From Pseudomonas sp. PIC25 (GTDB lineage Bacteria; Pseudomonadota; Gammaproteobacteria; Pseudomonadales; Pseudomonadaceae): DNA of 64,000 nucleotides. Made by a program: the position numbers and the translations under genes. Where the stretch lies: NCBI RefSeq assembly GCF_002286785.1, contig NZ_MUJY01000148.1:1-64000 (forward strand). Reading direction: 5' to 3'. Positions 25,685-34,640 of this stretch are shown in pieces (position 1 is the stretch's first letter; each line of letters starts with the position of its first letter). Under the pieces are notes generated by a model, which was not told where the DNA came from, ran no database searches, and saw only the letters and a list, made by a program, of their open reading frames with translations.

Positions 25685-28134
25685 GCTTCCACCTCCAGTT
25701 CGCGCACGGCGATGCGGTCGAATTCTTTCTTCAATTGCGGCTTGGAGACCTGCTCTTTCCACGGGTCCTGCTCGAAGCTCAGGGAGAACAGCAAGCGCTG
25801 GTGCAGCGCCTTGCGACGTTCCTCGTCGTCCAGCACGGCTTTCTTGATGTGTTCCAGGCCGACACGCTGCATGTAGTGCACGGTGCGCTCCAGGTAGAAC
25901 GCTTCTTCGCGGTAGAGCTGGAGGAAGGCCAGGCTGTATTCCATGACTTCCTCGGCGCTCTTCACCTTGACAAAGAACTCGCCGGCCTCGGTCTTGATGC
26001 CGCCATTGCCGCCGATGTAGATCTCCCAGCCGGAGTCCACGCCGATGATGCCGACGTCCTTGATGCCGGATTCGGCGCAGTTGCGCGGGCAGCCGGAGAC
26101 CGCCAGCTTGACCTTGTGCGGCGACCACATGCCGAACAGGGCGTGCTCCAGATCGATACCCATCTGTGTGGAGTTCTGGGTGCCGAAGCGGCAGAACTCG
26201 CTACCGACGCAGGTCTTCACGGTGCGGATGGACTTGCCGTACGCGTGGCCGGAGGGCATGTCGAGGTCCTTCCAGACATTCGGCAGGTCTTCCTTCTTCA
26301 CGCCCAGCAGATCGATGCGCTGGCCACCGGTCACCTTGACCATGGGAATCTCGTACTTGTCGGCCACATCGGCGATGCGGCGCAGTTCGGACGGGCTGGT
26401 CACACCGCCCCACATCCGCGGAACCACCGAGTAGGTGCCGTCCTTCTGGATGTTGGCGTGGGCGCGCTCGTTGATCAGACGCGATTGCGGATCGTCCTTG
26501 GCCTCGCCCGGCCAGGTCGAGATCAGGTAGTAGTTCAGTGCCGGACGGCAAGTGGCGCAGCCGTTCGGCGTGTTCCAGTCCATGAAGGCCATGGCGTCCG
26601 GGATGCTGGTGAGGTGATGCTCGCGGATCGCCTTGCGCACCTGGCCGTGGTTGAGGTCGGTACAGCCGCACACGGCTTTCTCGCTCTTCGGCTTCACATC
26701 CGCCGCACCGCCGACGGTGTTGATCAGGATCTGTTCGACCAGGCCGGCGCAGGAGCCGCAGGAACTGGCGGCCTTGGTGTGTTTCTTCACTTCGTCGACG
26801 GAGAACAGGCCGTGTTCCTGAATCGCCTTGACGATGGTGCCCTTGCATACGCCGTTGCAACCGCAGACTTCCATGTCGTCGGGCATCGACATGGCTTTGT
26901 TCTGGCCTTGGTGGCCGGTGTCGCCGAGGGCGTTCTCGCCGAACATCAGGTGGTCGCGGATCTCGCTGACATTGTGGTCTTCACGAATCTGGCGGAAGTA
27001 CCAGCCACCGTCGGCGGTATCGCCATAGAGGCAGGCGCCGACCAAGATGTCGTTCTTGATCACCAGCTTCTTGTAGACCCCACCGATGGGGTCGGAGAGG
27101 GTGATGGTCTCGGTGCCTTCGCCACCCATGAAATCGCCGGCGGAGAACAGGTCGATGCCGGTGACCTTGAGCTTGGTGGAGGTTACCGAGCCCTGGTAAC
27201 GGGCAAAGCCGAGCATGGCCAGGTGGTTGGCGCAGACCTTGGCCTGCTCGAACAGCGGGGCGACCAGGCCGTAGGCGATGCCTCGGTGGTTGGCGCATTC
27301 GCCGACGGCATAGACGCGCGGGTCGTAGGTCTGCAGGGTGTCGTTGACCAGGATGCCGCGGTTGCAGGGAATGCCGGCCTTTTCCGCCAGTTCGCTGTTC
27401 GGGCGGATACCGGCGGCCATTACCACCAGATCGGCCGGGATCACCTCGCCGTCGGCGAAGCGCACGGCCTTGACCCGGCCTTCGTCGTTGCCGATCAGTT
27501 CGGCGGTCTGCTTCGGCAGCAGGAATTTCAGGCCGCGGTTTTCCAGGGCCGTCTGCAACAGCTTGCCGGCGGTGGGGTCGAGCTGGCGCTCCATCAGCCA
27601 GTCGCCGATGTGCACGACGGTCACGTCCATGCCCCGCAGCTTGAGGCCATTGGCCGCTTCCAGGCCGAGCAGACCGCCGCCGATGACCACCGCATGCCGA
27701 TGGGTCTCGGCGGTAGCCATCATCATCTGGGTGTCGGCGATGTCGCGATAGCCGATCACGCCCTGCAGCGTGTTACCCGGGATCGGCAGGATGAACGGAT
27801 TGGAGCCGGTGGCGATGAGCAGGCGGTCGTACTCGGCCTCTGTGCCGTCTTCGGCGATGACCCGGCGCTTGACCCGGTCAATCTTCACGACCTTGCGGTT
27901 GAGCATCAGGCGGATGTTGTTCTCCGCATACCAGTTGAGATCATTGAGCACGATCTCTTCGAAGGCCTGTTCGCCCGCCAGGACTGGGGAAAGCAGGATG
28001 CGGTTGTAGTTCGGATGGGGCTCGGCACCGAATACGGTGATGTCGTACAGATCGGGGGTGAGTTTGAGCAACTCCTCCAGCGTGCGCACGCCGGCCATAC
28101 CATTGCCGATCATCACGAGTTTGAGTTTTTCCAT
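25681..28134 (-). CDS. nirB: NADH-dependent nitrite reductase, large subunit
   Basis: An 817-residue cytoplasmic enzyme reducing nitrite to ammonium with six electrons. Order of domains: N-terminal FAD/NADH oxidoreductase (LVMIGNGMAGVRTLEELL, VVIGGGLLGLEAANGL), two BFD-like [2Fe-2S] segments (CGCNGVCKGTIVKAI, CGSCAGLVEQIL), ferredoxin-like half-domains, then the sirohaem/[4Fe-4S] site (CVGSEFCRFG, VSGCPRNCAESG). First gene of nirB-nirD-nasC-cobA. Expression is probably set by the sigma-54 promoter and antitermination leader at 28192-28328. Confidence 0.96.
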   Translation of the reverse strand: MEKLKLVMIGNGMAGVRTLEELLKLTPDLYDITVFGAEPHPNYNRILLSPVLAGEQAFEEIVLNDLNWYAENNIRLMLNRKVVKIDRVKRRVIAEDGTEAEYDRLLIATGSNPFILPIPGNTLQGVIGYRDIADTQMMMATAETHRHAVVIGGGLLGLEAANGLKLRGMDVTVVHIGDWLMERQLDPTAGKLLQTALENRGLKFLLPKQTAELIGNDEGRVKAVRFADGEVIPADLVVMAAGIRPNSELAEKAGIPCNRGILVNDTLQTYDPRVYAVGECANHRGIAYGLVAPLFEQAKVCANHLAMLGFARYQGSVTSTKLKVTGIDLFSAGDFMGGEGTETITLSDPIGGVYKKLVIKNDILVGACLYGDTADGGWYFRQIREDHNVSEIRDHLMFGENALGDTGHQGQNKAMSMPDDMEVCGCNGVCKGTIVKAIQEHGLFSVDEVKKHTKAASSCGSCAGLVEQILINTVGGAADVKPKSEKAVCGCTDLNHGQVRKAIREHHLTSIPDAMAFMDWNTPNGCATCRPALNYYLISTWPGEAKDDPQSRLINERAHANIQKDGTYSVVPRMWGGVTSPSELRRIADVADKYEIPMVKVTGGQRIDLLGVKKEDLPNVWKDLDMPSGHAYGKSIRTVKTCVGSEFCRFGTQNSTQMGIDLEHALFGMWSPHKVKLAVSGCPRNCAESGIKDVGIIGVDSGWEIYIGGNGGIKTEAGEFFVKVKSAEEVMEYSLAFLQLYREEAFYLERTVHYMQRVGLEHIKKAVLDDEERRKALHQRLLFSLSFEQDPWKEQVSKPQLKKEFDRIAVRELEVEA

Positions 28135-28191
28135 CGGGTGTCTCCGTGAACCGAGCCTGCGCGCAGGGTGTTCATGAAATTTCGAGGCAAC

Positions 28192-28289
28192 AAAAAAGGC
28201 GTCCCGCTAGTACTAGCGAGGACGCCTTTGTCCGTTCCCGTCATAAGCCTTGGGCTGCCGGGGGAGCGCCGCCGTTCACCATTGAAGGC
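28192..28289 (-). promoter_or_regulatory. NasT-type antitermination leader of nirB
   Basis: On the minus strand, plus positions 28289-28271 fold as a hairpin closing TTC-GAA around the hexaloop AATGGT; A at 1 and G at 4 match the loop bound by ANTAR antiterminators such as NasR/NasT. Next, 28229-28192 form an intrinsic terminator: AAAGGCGTCC pairs with GGACGCCTTT, with inner arms CGCTAG/CTAGCG and six T. The terminator sits 58 bases before nirB. Pairing of NasT with the hexaloop would let polymerase read into the operon. A second (P1) hexaloop was not confidently found. Confidence 0.75.
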
Positions 28290-28313
28290 CGTGCTCGATG
28301 TACCTGTCTCTAA

Positions 28314-28328
28314 GCAGGGGGCGTGCCA
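28314..28328 (-). promoter_or_regulatory. Sigma-54 promoter of nirB
   Basis: The minus strand reads TGGCACGCCCCCTGC, with GG and GC exactly 10 bases apart; TGGCAC is the consensus -24 half. Predicted start is about 28303, 14 bases before the leader hairpin. Confidence 0.75.
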
Positions 28329-28392
28329 GATTGGCGAAAGCCCCGGTTAATGGGGGAATGCGGCCTGCCGACAGGCGTGTGCGATGCGTCGA

Positions 28393-28418
28393 GTGCACCA
28401 TGCTGTAGCGCGGTGCAC
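28393..28418. promoter_or_regulatory. Palindrome upstream of the nirB promoter, possible NtrC site
   Basis: GTGCACC and GGTGCAC, a perfect 7-base inverted repeat with a 12-base spacer, about 90-115 bases upstream of the predicted start. The half-sites match the enhancer consensus TGCACC/GGTGCA, but the usual spacer is 5 bases. The rest of 28419-28635 shows no gene and carries the eptA promoter. Confidence 0.45.
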
Positions 28419-28635
28419 GCTTGCTGTGCGTATCCGGGGCGCCAACAGCGTGCTCAAGGTCTGCTGCGTGTTGTAATCAGCTAAGTGGCCGATCTGTTCT
28501 TGGGGGCTGACGTCTTGCAGGGCTCTGGCCCGCTAGACTTCGAGCAGGCCCTGACATTTTTGCGAGGCTTTTTTCACACAATATTGACGACGGCTTGCAG
28601 AGACTTGCGCCACCTTTTCCGATGGCTGTCCTGTC

Positions 28636-30342
28636 ATGCTGAATATTCGTCCCGTTCGCCCCGAGTGGCTCACCCTGATTGTCAGCGGCGTGTTTCTGCT
28701 GTTCTACAACGTGCCGCTCTGGCGGCACCTGTATCAGGTGGTCGCACCCCATGGCGTGGTTAGCGGTTTGTTCACGCTGCTGGTAATCGGCATCCTGTTC
28801 ATGGCCGCTTTCAATCTGGTACTCACAGCGCTGGCGTTCCGCTGGACGTTCAAACCTCTGCTGACAGTGCTGCTGCTGTGTGCCGCTGGCGTTGCGTATT
28901 TCATGAACCAGTACGGTGTGATGATCGACACCGAGATGTTACGCAACGCGATGGAAACCAATGCTTCCGAAGTGGGCGATCTGCTCACCTTGAAGCTGGG
29001 TGTCTATCTTGTCGTGCTGGGCGTACTACCGGTCTGGTTGTTGTGGCGCATCCCGGTTCGCTATCGATCATGGCCGCGTGAACTGTTGAGCAAACTGGCC
29101 AGCGGCGGTGCAACGGCGGCGGTGATGGTGGCAATCGCCATGCTCGACTACCAGACCCTGTCGTCGCTGTTCCGCAACCATCACGAGATTCACCTGCAGC
29201 TCACCCCGAGCAACGCGGTCGGCGCACTGATCAGCTATGTACATGGGGTCACTACCTCGGCCAAGGGGCCGCTGCGGCCAATCGGCACGGATGCGGTCCG
29301 AGTGGTCCGGGCTGATGCCGACGGGCGCAAGACACTCATGGTGCTGGTGGTGGGGGAAAGCGCCCGCGCGGAGAACTTCGGCCTCAACGGGTACGAGCGC
29401 GACACCACGCCAGAGCTGCGACGGGAGGAGGGTGTGGTGAGCTTCACCGATATGCATTCCTGCGGGACCGAAACGGCGGTATCGGTGCCTTGCATGTTTT
29501 CCAACCTGACCCGTGCGCATTACAGCGATAGCGTGGCCAAGAGCCAGGAAAACCTGCTCGATGTGCTCAAACGGGCCGGCTACGACGTCGTGTGGCGGGA
29601 TAATCAGGCCGGCTGCAAGGAAACCTGCAACCGGGTCGTCTTCCAGAGCATGACCAAGCTGAAGGACCCCGCGCTCTGTGGCGATGGCGAATGCCATGAC
29701 GAGATACTCCTGCAGGATTTGCAGGGCTTCATCGACCACTTGGAACGCGACACCGTGCTGGTGCTGCATCAGATGGGTAGCCATGGGCCGGCCTACTACA
29801 AGCGCTACCCGGCGGCCTACGAGCATTTCACGCCGGTATGCGTCAGCAACGAGCTGAGCGATTGCTCCCGGGAAAACATCATCAACGGATACGACAACAC
29901 GATCCGCTATACCGACCACGTCCTGGCCAGCCTGATCGATACCTTGCGCGCCAACCAGGGCAAGGTCGACACCGCCATGTGGTACCTGTCCGATCACGGC
30001 GAATCCCTGGGCGAATACAATGTGTACCTGCATGGCATGCCCTACGGCTTCGCGCCTGTCGAACAGAAGCATATCGCTAGTGTTGCCTGGTTCTCGCCGG
30101 GTTTTCAGCGCACCGCCGGCGTCGACACGCAGTGCGTGGCGGAGCAGCGCGATGCGACGCTGAGCCAGGACTACCTCTTCCATACCATGCTGGGCCTGTT
30201 GGGGGTGCAGACCCAGGCCTATAGCACCGATCTCGATATGTTCGCGGGCTGCCGCAACCAGCCCGGTTCGTCGATAGCCAGGCTGGCCGCCGACAGATCA
30301 GTGGCGGTACAGCCAGATCACGAGCATCAGCAGGTGCAATAG
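28636..30342 (+). CDS. eptA: Lipid A phosphoethanolamine transferase
   Basis: A 568-residue inner-membrane enzyme of the EptA/PmrC (and MCR-like) family that adds phosphoethanolamine to lipid A and lowers polymyxin susceptibility. Residues about 1-170 hold five membrane helices. The periplasmic sulfatase-like domain contains the nucleophile segment HSCGTETAVSVPCMFSNL (threonine after GTE) and the metal-binding YLSDHGESLGE and YLHGMPYG. Paired cysteines (NQAGCKETCNR, CGDGECHD) match the family disulfides. The last 15 codons run antisense through the 3' end of the kinase gene, so the two convergent genes overlap by 45 bases. In PAO1 eptA lies elsewhere, so this looks like an insertion into the nas region. 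Confidence 0.92.
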   Translation: MLNIRPVRPEWLTLIVSGVFLLFYNVPLWRHLYQVVAPHGVVSGLFTLLVIGILFMAAFNLVLTALAFRWTFKPLLTVLLLCAAGVAYFMNQYGVMIDTEMLRNAMETNASEVGDLLTLKLGVYLVVLGVLPVWLLWRIPVRYRSWPRELLSKLASGGATAAVMVAIAMLDYQTLSSLFRNHHEIHLQLTPSNAVGALISYVHGVTTSAKGPLRPIGTDAVRVVRADADGRKTLMVLVVGESARAENFGLNGYERDTTPELRREEGVVSFTDMHSCGTETAVSVPCMFSNLTRAHYSDSVAKSQENLLDVLKRAGYDVVWRDNQAGCKETCNRVVFQSMTKLKDPALCGDGECHDEILLQDLQGFIDHLERDTVLVLHQMGSHGPAYYKRYPAAYEHFTPVCVSNELSDCSRENIINGYDNTIRYTDHVLASLIDTLRANQGKVDTAMWYLSDHGESLGEYNVYLHGMPYGFAPVEQKHIASVAWFSPGFQRTAGVDTQCVAEQRDATLSQDYLFHTMLGLLGVQTQAYSTDLDMFAGCRNQPGSSIARLAADRSVAVQPDHEHQQVQ

Positions 30343-32034
30343 CAGCGAAGCGCAAGCCAGGCCGCGCCAGAACTTCAGCGGCTCGCGCTCCAGCAAGGGG
30401 CGTGGGCGCTGGCTCAGCGCCTGGCGTTCGGCCTGTTCCAGATTGAGCAGCCATTCTTCGGCGGTCTCGAAACGCTGTGCCGGGTCGGTGGCCAGGGCAC
30501 GGTTCAGACTCTCGTCGAGCCACGCGGGAAGGTCGGGCCGATAGCGGCTGGCCGGCACCGGAGCGCCGAAGCGTGGGTGCTGGAACGGCTCGATCTCGCC
30601 GTAGGGATAGTGGCCGGTGAGCAGGTGGTAAAGCGTCACGCCGGCAGCGTAGAGATCTTGCTGTGCGTGTGGCGCGGCGCCGGTGAAGGCCTCAGGGGCG
30701 ATATAGCTGGGAGTCCCTGGAAGCGCATGAGCTTCGTCGCTGGAAAGCCCGGGACAGAAGGCCAGTCCGAAGTCCAGTACGCGCAGTTCGCCGTCGTCGC
30801 CCCACAGCAGGTTTTCCGGCTTGATATCGCGATGCAGGATGTTGCGTCGATGCAGCATGCCGATGGCGCGGAGCAGGCGGGGCGCCACATCCAGCCACTC
30901 CGGCAGGGCCAGCGGGCCGGACAGGCGCAGGTGTTCGGCCAGGGTCTGCCCGGCGTACTCACGCTGCACGTAATAAAGATGCTGGCGCTGCGGTAGCGGG
31001 TGGACCTCCGGGAAATAGCGTCCGGCGACGCGCCGCAGGAACCACTCCTCGAGCAGCAGGGACTGCCCGGCCTTGGGTTCGTCCTGGCGGCTTGGCGGCA
31101 GCGTTTTCAGCAGCCAGCGGCGATCCTGGCTATCGCGGACGCGATAGATCATGGATTGGCGGGATTCGCCAAGCAGCCGTTCGACCTGCCAGCCCTCGAA
31201 TGTCTGGCCTTCGCGCAGTTTCGGTGGCAGCGGCCAATGGGCCAATTGGGCGAGGGTGTCGGCCAGGGCGCCTTCGGGCAGCTCTTCGACCTTCAGCAGC
31301 AGGGCGCTGGCATTATCGCGGCTGCCCGCCAAGTGGGCGGCGTTGACCAAGGCCTGGGCGGCGGCCGTGGGGTCGCTTTCGTCCTTCAGAATGTTGCGGA
31401 TGGCCGGGTCGCCGAGCACCGACCAGACGCCGTCGCTGACGATCAGGAAGCTTTCGTCCTCGTGCAGCTCGCCGTCCAGGTAGTCCACCACCAAGTGCTG
31501 ATCCAGGCCAAGCGCACGTTTGAGCACGTGCTGCATGCCCGGCTGTTCCCACACGTGGTCCTCGGTCAATCGTTCGAGATGGCCCGCATGGAAGCGGTAG
31601 GCCCGGCAATCGCCGACATGGGCAAGAGTGAAGCGCCGGCCACGCAGCACCAGGGCGGTGAGTGTGGTCAGCAGCGGTTGGCCGCCGCCGTTGGCCTGGA
31701 GCCAGCGATTGTGGGCTACCAGCAGGCGATCCAGGGATTGCGCCACTGCCCAGGTTTCCGGCGTGGAGTAGTAGTCCAGTGCCAGCGCCTGCAACGTGGC
31801 GCGTGCTGCCAGCCCGCCGTCGGCGCACTGGCTGACGCCGTCGGCGAGGGCAAACAGGTAGCCTTTGCTGGCGGCCAGCGCCGGGGCGGGCGTCACCACC
31901 CGGATGGCGTCCTGGTTTTCCTCGCGCGGCCCGGTGGCGCTGGCTTCGCCGAAGGTCAGTTGCAGGGCGGCGGACGGGCCGCGTGGTGCGATTTCCCGCT
32001 GAATGGCGTTCATCGGCAGGTCGGCCGTAGTCAT
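30298..32034 (-). CDS. PP2C phosphatase - Ser/Thr kinase fusion with C-terminal membrane anchor
   Basis: A 578-residue fusion. Residues about 20-250 are a PP2C-type phosphatase with intact metal motifs (REENQDA, ADGVS at 64-68, GDCRAY at 141, SDGVW at 200, SRDNAS at 238). Residues about 280-545 are an active-looking Hanks kinase: K310 in WLLKTL, HRDIKPENLL at 401, DFG at 421-423, APE at 446-448. A single membrane helix (LACASLLLHLLMLVIWLY) ends the protein. The gene starts at an ATG overlapping the nasA transporter stop (ATGA), so the two are coupled. The same pair occurs in P. aeruginosa as I recall. Its targets are unknown. Confidence 0.9.
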   Translation of the reverse strand: MTTADLPMNAIQREIAPRGPSAALQLTFGEASATGPREENQDAIRVVTPAPALAASKGYLFALADGVSQCADGGLAARATLQALALDYYSTPETWAVAQSLDRLLVAHNRWLQANGGGQPLLTTLTALVLRGRRFTLAHVGDCRAYRFHAGHLERLTEDHVWEQPGMQHVLKRALGLDQHLVVDYLDGELHEDESFLIVSDGVWSVLGDPAIRNILKDESDPTAAAQALVNAAHLAGSRDNASALLLKVEELPEGALADTLAQLAHWPLPPKLREGQTFEGWQVERLLGESRQSMIYRVRDSQDRRWLLKTLPPSRQDEPKAGQSLLLEEWFLRRVAGRYFPEVHPLPQRQHLYYVQREYAGQTLAEHLRLSGPLALPEWLDVAPRLLRAIGMLHRRNILHRDIKPENLLWGDDGELRVLDFGLAFCPGLSSDEAHALPGTPSYIAPEAFTGAAPHAQQDLYAAGVTLYHLLTGHYPYGEIEPFQHPRFGAPVPASRYRPDLPAWLDESLNRALATDPAQRFETAEEWLLNLEQAERQALSQRPRPLLEREPLKFWRGLACASLLLHLLMLVIWLYRH

Positions 32035-33242
32035 ACTCGGGCGGCGGTCATGGCGGCCGATCCCCAGGTGGTTCTCCAGCGCTGCTTGACGCCATGCAGG
32101 CCGATCCAGGCCATGACGCCGAGGCTGGCGAACAGCCACAACCCAAGCTGATAATCACCGGTGGATTGCTTGATGGCGCCCAGGCCGGCGGTCAGGCAGA
32201 AGCCGCCGATGCCGCCAGCCATGCCGATCAGGCCGGTCATTACACCAATCTCGCGACGGAAGCGTTGAGGGACCAGTTGAAAGACCGCGCCGTTACCGGC
32301 ACCCAGGCTGAGCATGGCGATGACGAACAGGCCCAGCGCCGCCGTGGAACTGGGCAGATTGAAGCCGACCATGAAGATGCACAGCGACGCCAGGGTGTAC
32401 ATCATCAGCAGGGTGCGGATGCCTCCGATGCGGTCGGCCAGCGCGCCGCCCAGCGGTCGCAGCAGGCTACCGGCGAATACGCAGGCGGCGGTGTAGTAGC
32501 CGGCCTTGACCGGGTCGAACGCGTACTGGTCGTGGAAGTAGCCGGGTAAGGTACTGGCCAGGCCGAGGAAACCGCCGAAGGTCACGCTGTAGAAGAACAT
32601 GAACCACCAGCTGTCGCGGTCGCCCAAGGCCTTCAGGTAATCGCCCAGGGCTTTCGGCTTCGGCCGTTCCGGTGCGTTCTTCGCCACGCTGGCGAAAATG
32701 ATCAAAGTCAGTACCAGCGGAATCAGCGCCAGGCCGAACACGTTGCTCCAGCCGAATGCGGCAGCCAGGCCGGGAGCGAACAGCGCGGCCAGTACGGTAC
32801 CGGAGTTGCCGGCGCCGGCGATGCCCATCGCCTTGCCCTGATGTTGCGGCGGGTACCACTGCGACGCCAGAGGCAGCGCGACGGCGAAAGAGGCGCCGGC
32901 GAAGCCGAGGAACAGGCCGAGCAGCAAGGCTTGTTCGTAGCTGTGGACACCGAGCTGCCAGGCGGCGGCCAGCGCCGTGATGACGACTACCTGGCCGACG
33001 AGACCAGCGGTCTTCGGTGACGTGCGGTCGGCCAGCAGACCCATCAGGAACCGCAGGACGGCACCCGCCAGGATCGGCGTGGCCACCATCATGGCGCGCT
33101 GCTGGGTGGTCAGGCCGAGGTCGGCGGCGATCTGCACACCCAGCGGGCCGAGCACGTACCAAACCATGAAACTCAGGTCGAAATAGAGGAAGGCGGCGAA
33201 CAGGGTGGGTGCGTGGCCGGCTTTCCAGAAACTCGTATTCAT
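32031..33242 (-). CDS. nasA: Nitrate/nitrite MFS transporter (NNP family)
   Basis: A 403-residue transporter with about twelve membrane helices. The two nitrate signature motifs are visible as GIAGAGNSGTVLAALFAP and GMAGGIGGF; the first holds the conserved G-x-GN-x-G. It imports nitrate (and perhaps nitrite) for assimilation. The start MNTSFWKAGH at 33242 has GAGG upstream; earlier in-frame starts give a non-homologous extension. It is preceded by an antitermination leader and followed directly by the kinase/phosphatase gene. Confidence 0.92.
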   Translation of the reverse strand: MNTSFWKAGHAPTLFAAFLYFDLSFMVWYVLGPLGVQIAADLGLTTQQRAMMVATPILAGAVLRFLMGLLADRTSPKTAGLVGQVVVITALAAAWQLGVHSYEQALLLGLFLGFAGASFAVALPLASQWYPPQHQGKAMGIAGAGNSGTVLAALFAPGLAAAFGWSNVFGLALIPLVLTLIIFASVAKNAPERPKPKALGDYLKALGDRDSWWFMFFYSVTFGGFLGLASTLPGYFHDQYAFDPVKAGYYTAACVFAGSLLRPLGGALADRIGGIRTLLMMYTLASLCIFMVGFNLPSSTAALGLFVIAMLSLGAGNGAVFQLVPQRFRREIGVMTGLIGMAGGIGGFCLTAGLGAIKQSTGDYQLGLWLFASLGVMAWIGLHGVKQRWRTTWGSAAMTAARV

Positions 33243-33442
33243 CGAACACCTCATCAGCAGGAAGAATCCCGGCCGGATGCGGCAGCGTGATCGTGGGCAC
33301 GCTGCCGGACCCGCCGGGGAGGCGCTGCGCTTATGGCGCAACGCCCTGCGGCCGTAGCCACAGCTGGGTTGAGAGAGTTGCCAATGGAGCGGCCGGATCG
33401 CGGTCCGTCCCCAGATAAACCCCGGACGCTGGGGCGAAACGC

Positions 33443-33523
33443 AAAAGGCGCCGCATCACCGGATCGCAGGAGCGAAAGGTGAAGCGACGCCTTTGTCGTT
33501 CAGTGAGCAACCACCGTTGGCTG
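33443..33523 (-). promoter_or_regulatory. NasT-type antitermination leader of nasA
   Basis: On the minus strand 33523-33508 form the hairpin CAGCC-AACGGT-GGTTG, with a hexaloop carrying A1 and G4. The terminator arm AAAGGCGTCGC (33493-33483) pairs with GCGGCGCCTTTT, ending at 33443. Its 5' side begins GACAAAGGCGTC as in the nirB and nrtA leaders. About 200 more bases separate the terminator from nasA. Confidence 0.7.
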
Positions 33524-33540
33524 CCATTGCCTGATCGATA

Positions 33541-33555
33541 GCAAGAGCTGAGCCA
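33541..33555 (-). promoter_or_regulatory. Sigma-54 promoter of nasA
   Basis: The minus strand reads TGGCTCAGCTCTTGC: GG and GC are 10 bases apart and TTGC is the consensus -12. About 18 bases separate it from the leader hairpin. An NtrC-like half-palindrome, TGACAC-N5-GGTGCG, lies upstream at 33628-33644. Confidence 0.72.
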
Positions 33556-33725
33556 ATTGATTAAATGGTTGATTAATAAGGGGCTGTTCGTGAGATTGAG
33601 GATGCTGGTGGGCTAAAAGAGGGCGGCTGACACTTCGTGGTGCGCTGTCATGGGGCGTTCTTTGTCGGGGCGGCGTTGAACCGATTGAGGCGTGTGCGAG
33701 CCATCCCTTGGCCCGCAGGCGTGCG

Positions 33726-34415
33726 TCAGTGCTGGATCAGATCCAGATCGTAGAAAGTGACCTTGCCGCCTTCGTCCGAGGGGCCATAGTTGTCCTGGAT
33801 GTAGGCACCCGCCTTGAAATACAGGCTCTGCACCGACCAGCGCGCGCTGACCTGACGGGTAATCAGGCCGTAGTCGCCATCGTCGCTATGGATTTTTATG
33901 CTGAGCATGCCGTCCGGGGACAGGTTGACGGTGTATTTGAAGCGCTCCTTGAGCCGCACGTTCGTGGCGATCGGGATGTTCTGCACCTCCCGGTCGCCCG
34001 GATACTTGCGGAGCAGGGCTTCCACCCGGCCGATGCCGTCCTTGTAGTGGTATTGCAGCTTGAGCAGCGGGTCGTTCTGGCTACCCGAGACGTCTTCACT
34101 GTGAATCTGCCCGATGACGATCTTGCCTTTGCTGGGCACCTTGTTGACGGCCAGGATAGCGCGAAGGTAGTTATCGGCGCCCTGATAGCCCCAGAAGCTC
34201 AGGGTGCCATCCGATTGGGTCTGGCGTAGTTCGGTCCTGGGGTAGCGGGCATCCTCCGTATGGGAACCGTCGACGGGAACCCAAAAGACGATGCCGCCAT
34301 CGTCGCTGGGATAGAAGTAACGGCTGCGATAGCCGTTGTTCAGTTGTGCGGTAGAAATGATAGTGGGTTCGTCGGGGGTTGGGACGGCCAGGTTCCAAGG
34401 CGTGAGATCGATCAC
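33726..34415 (-). CDS. PL7-family alginate lyase, cytoplasmic form
   Basis: A 229-residue beta-jelly-roll polysaccharide lyase. The three family-7 motifs are present in order: RTELRQ (R-S/T-E-L-R), IGQIHSED (Q-I-H) and LYFKAGAYIQDNYG (Y-F-K-A-G). PL7 enzymes cleave alginate by beta-elimination. There is no signal peptide at the N-terminus MIDLTPWNLAVPTPDE, which suggests action on intracellular oligomers or non-classical export. It lies downstream of the nrt genes on the same strand, 225 bases apart. P. aeruginosa has a homologue next to nasA. Confidence 0.88.
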   Translation of the reverse strand: MIDLTPWNLAVPTPDEPTIISTAQLNNGYRSRYFYPSDDGGIVFWVPVDGSHTEDARYPRTELRQTQSDGTLSFWGYQGADNYLRAILAVNKVPSKGKIVIGQIHSEDVSGSQNDPLLKLQYHYKDGIGRVEALLRKYPGDREVQNIPIATNVRLKERFKYTVNLSPDGMLSIKIHSDDGDYGLITRQVSARWSVQSLYFKAGAYIQDNYGPSDEGGKVTFYDLDLIQH

Positions 34416-34640
34416 TGGGTACTCCTGCGCAGGTCAAGGGGGAGGAAAAAAGCCCCCGTTCGGTTGGCGAATACGTGGGAAGTTCCCTTGGGGCGACAAG
34501 CGGGACGGTGGCAGATTGCCTTTCCATTCAAGGATTTAAGTGATGTATTTGATAAAAGTGTGTGGATTGTGAGCGAAGTGGGTTGTATTCGGCCCTTCAC
34601 GGCGGAGTAGCGCGCCAGCGGCGCCGGCGCGCGGTAATGG

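Noticed and set aside
25735-28149. 804-codon open frame on the plus strand
   Set aside because: Antisense to nirB throughout; low-complexity Val/Gly/Asp composition typical of a frame shadow, no ribosome site.
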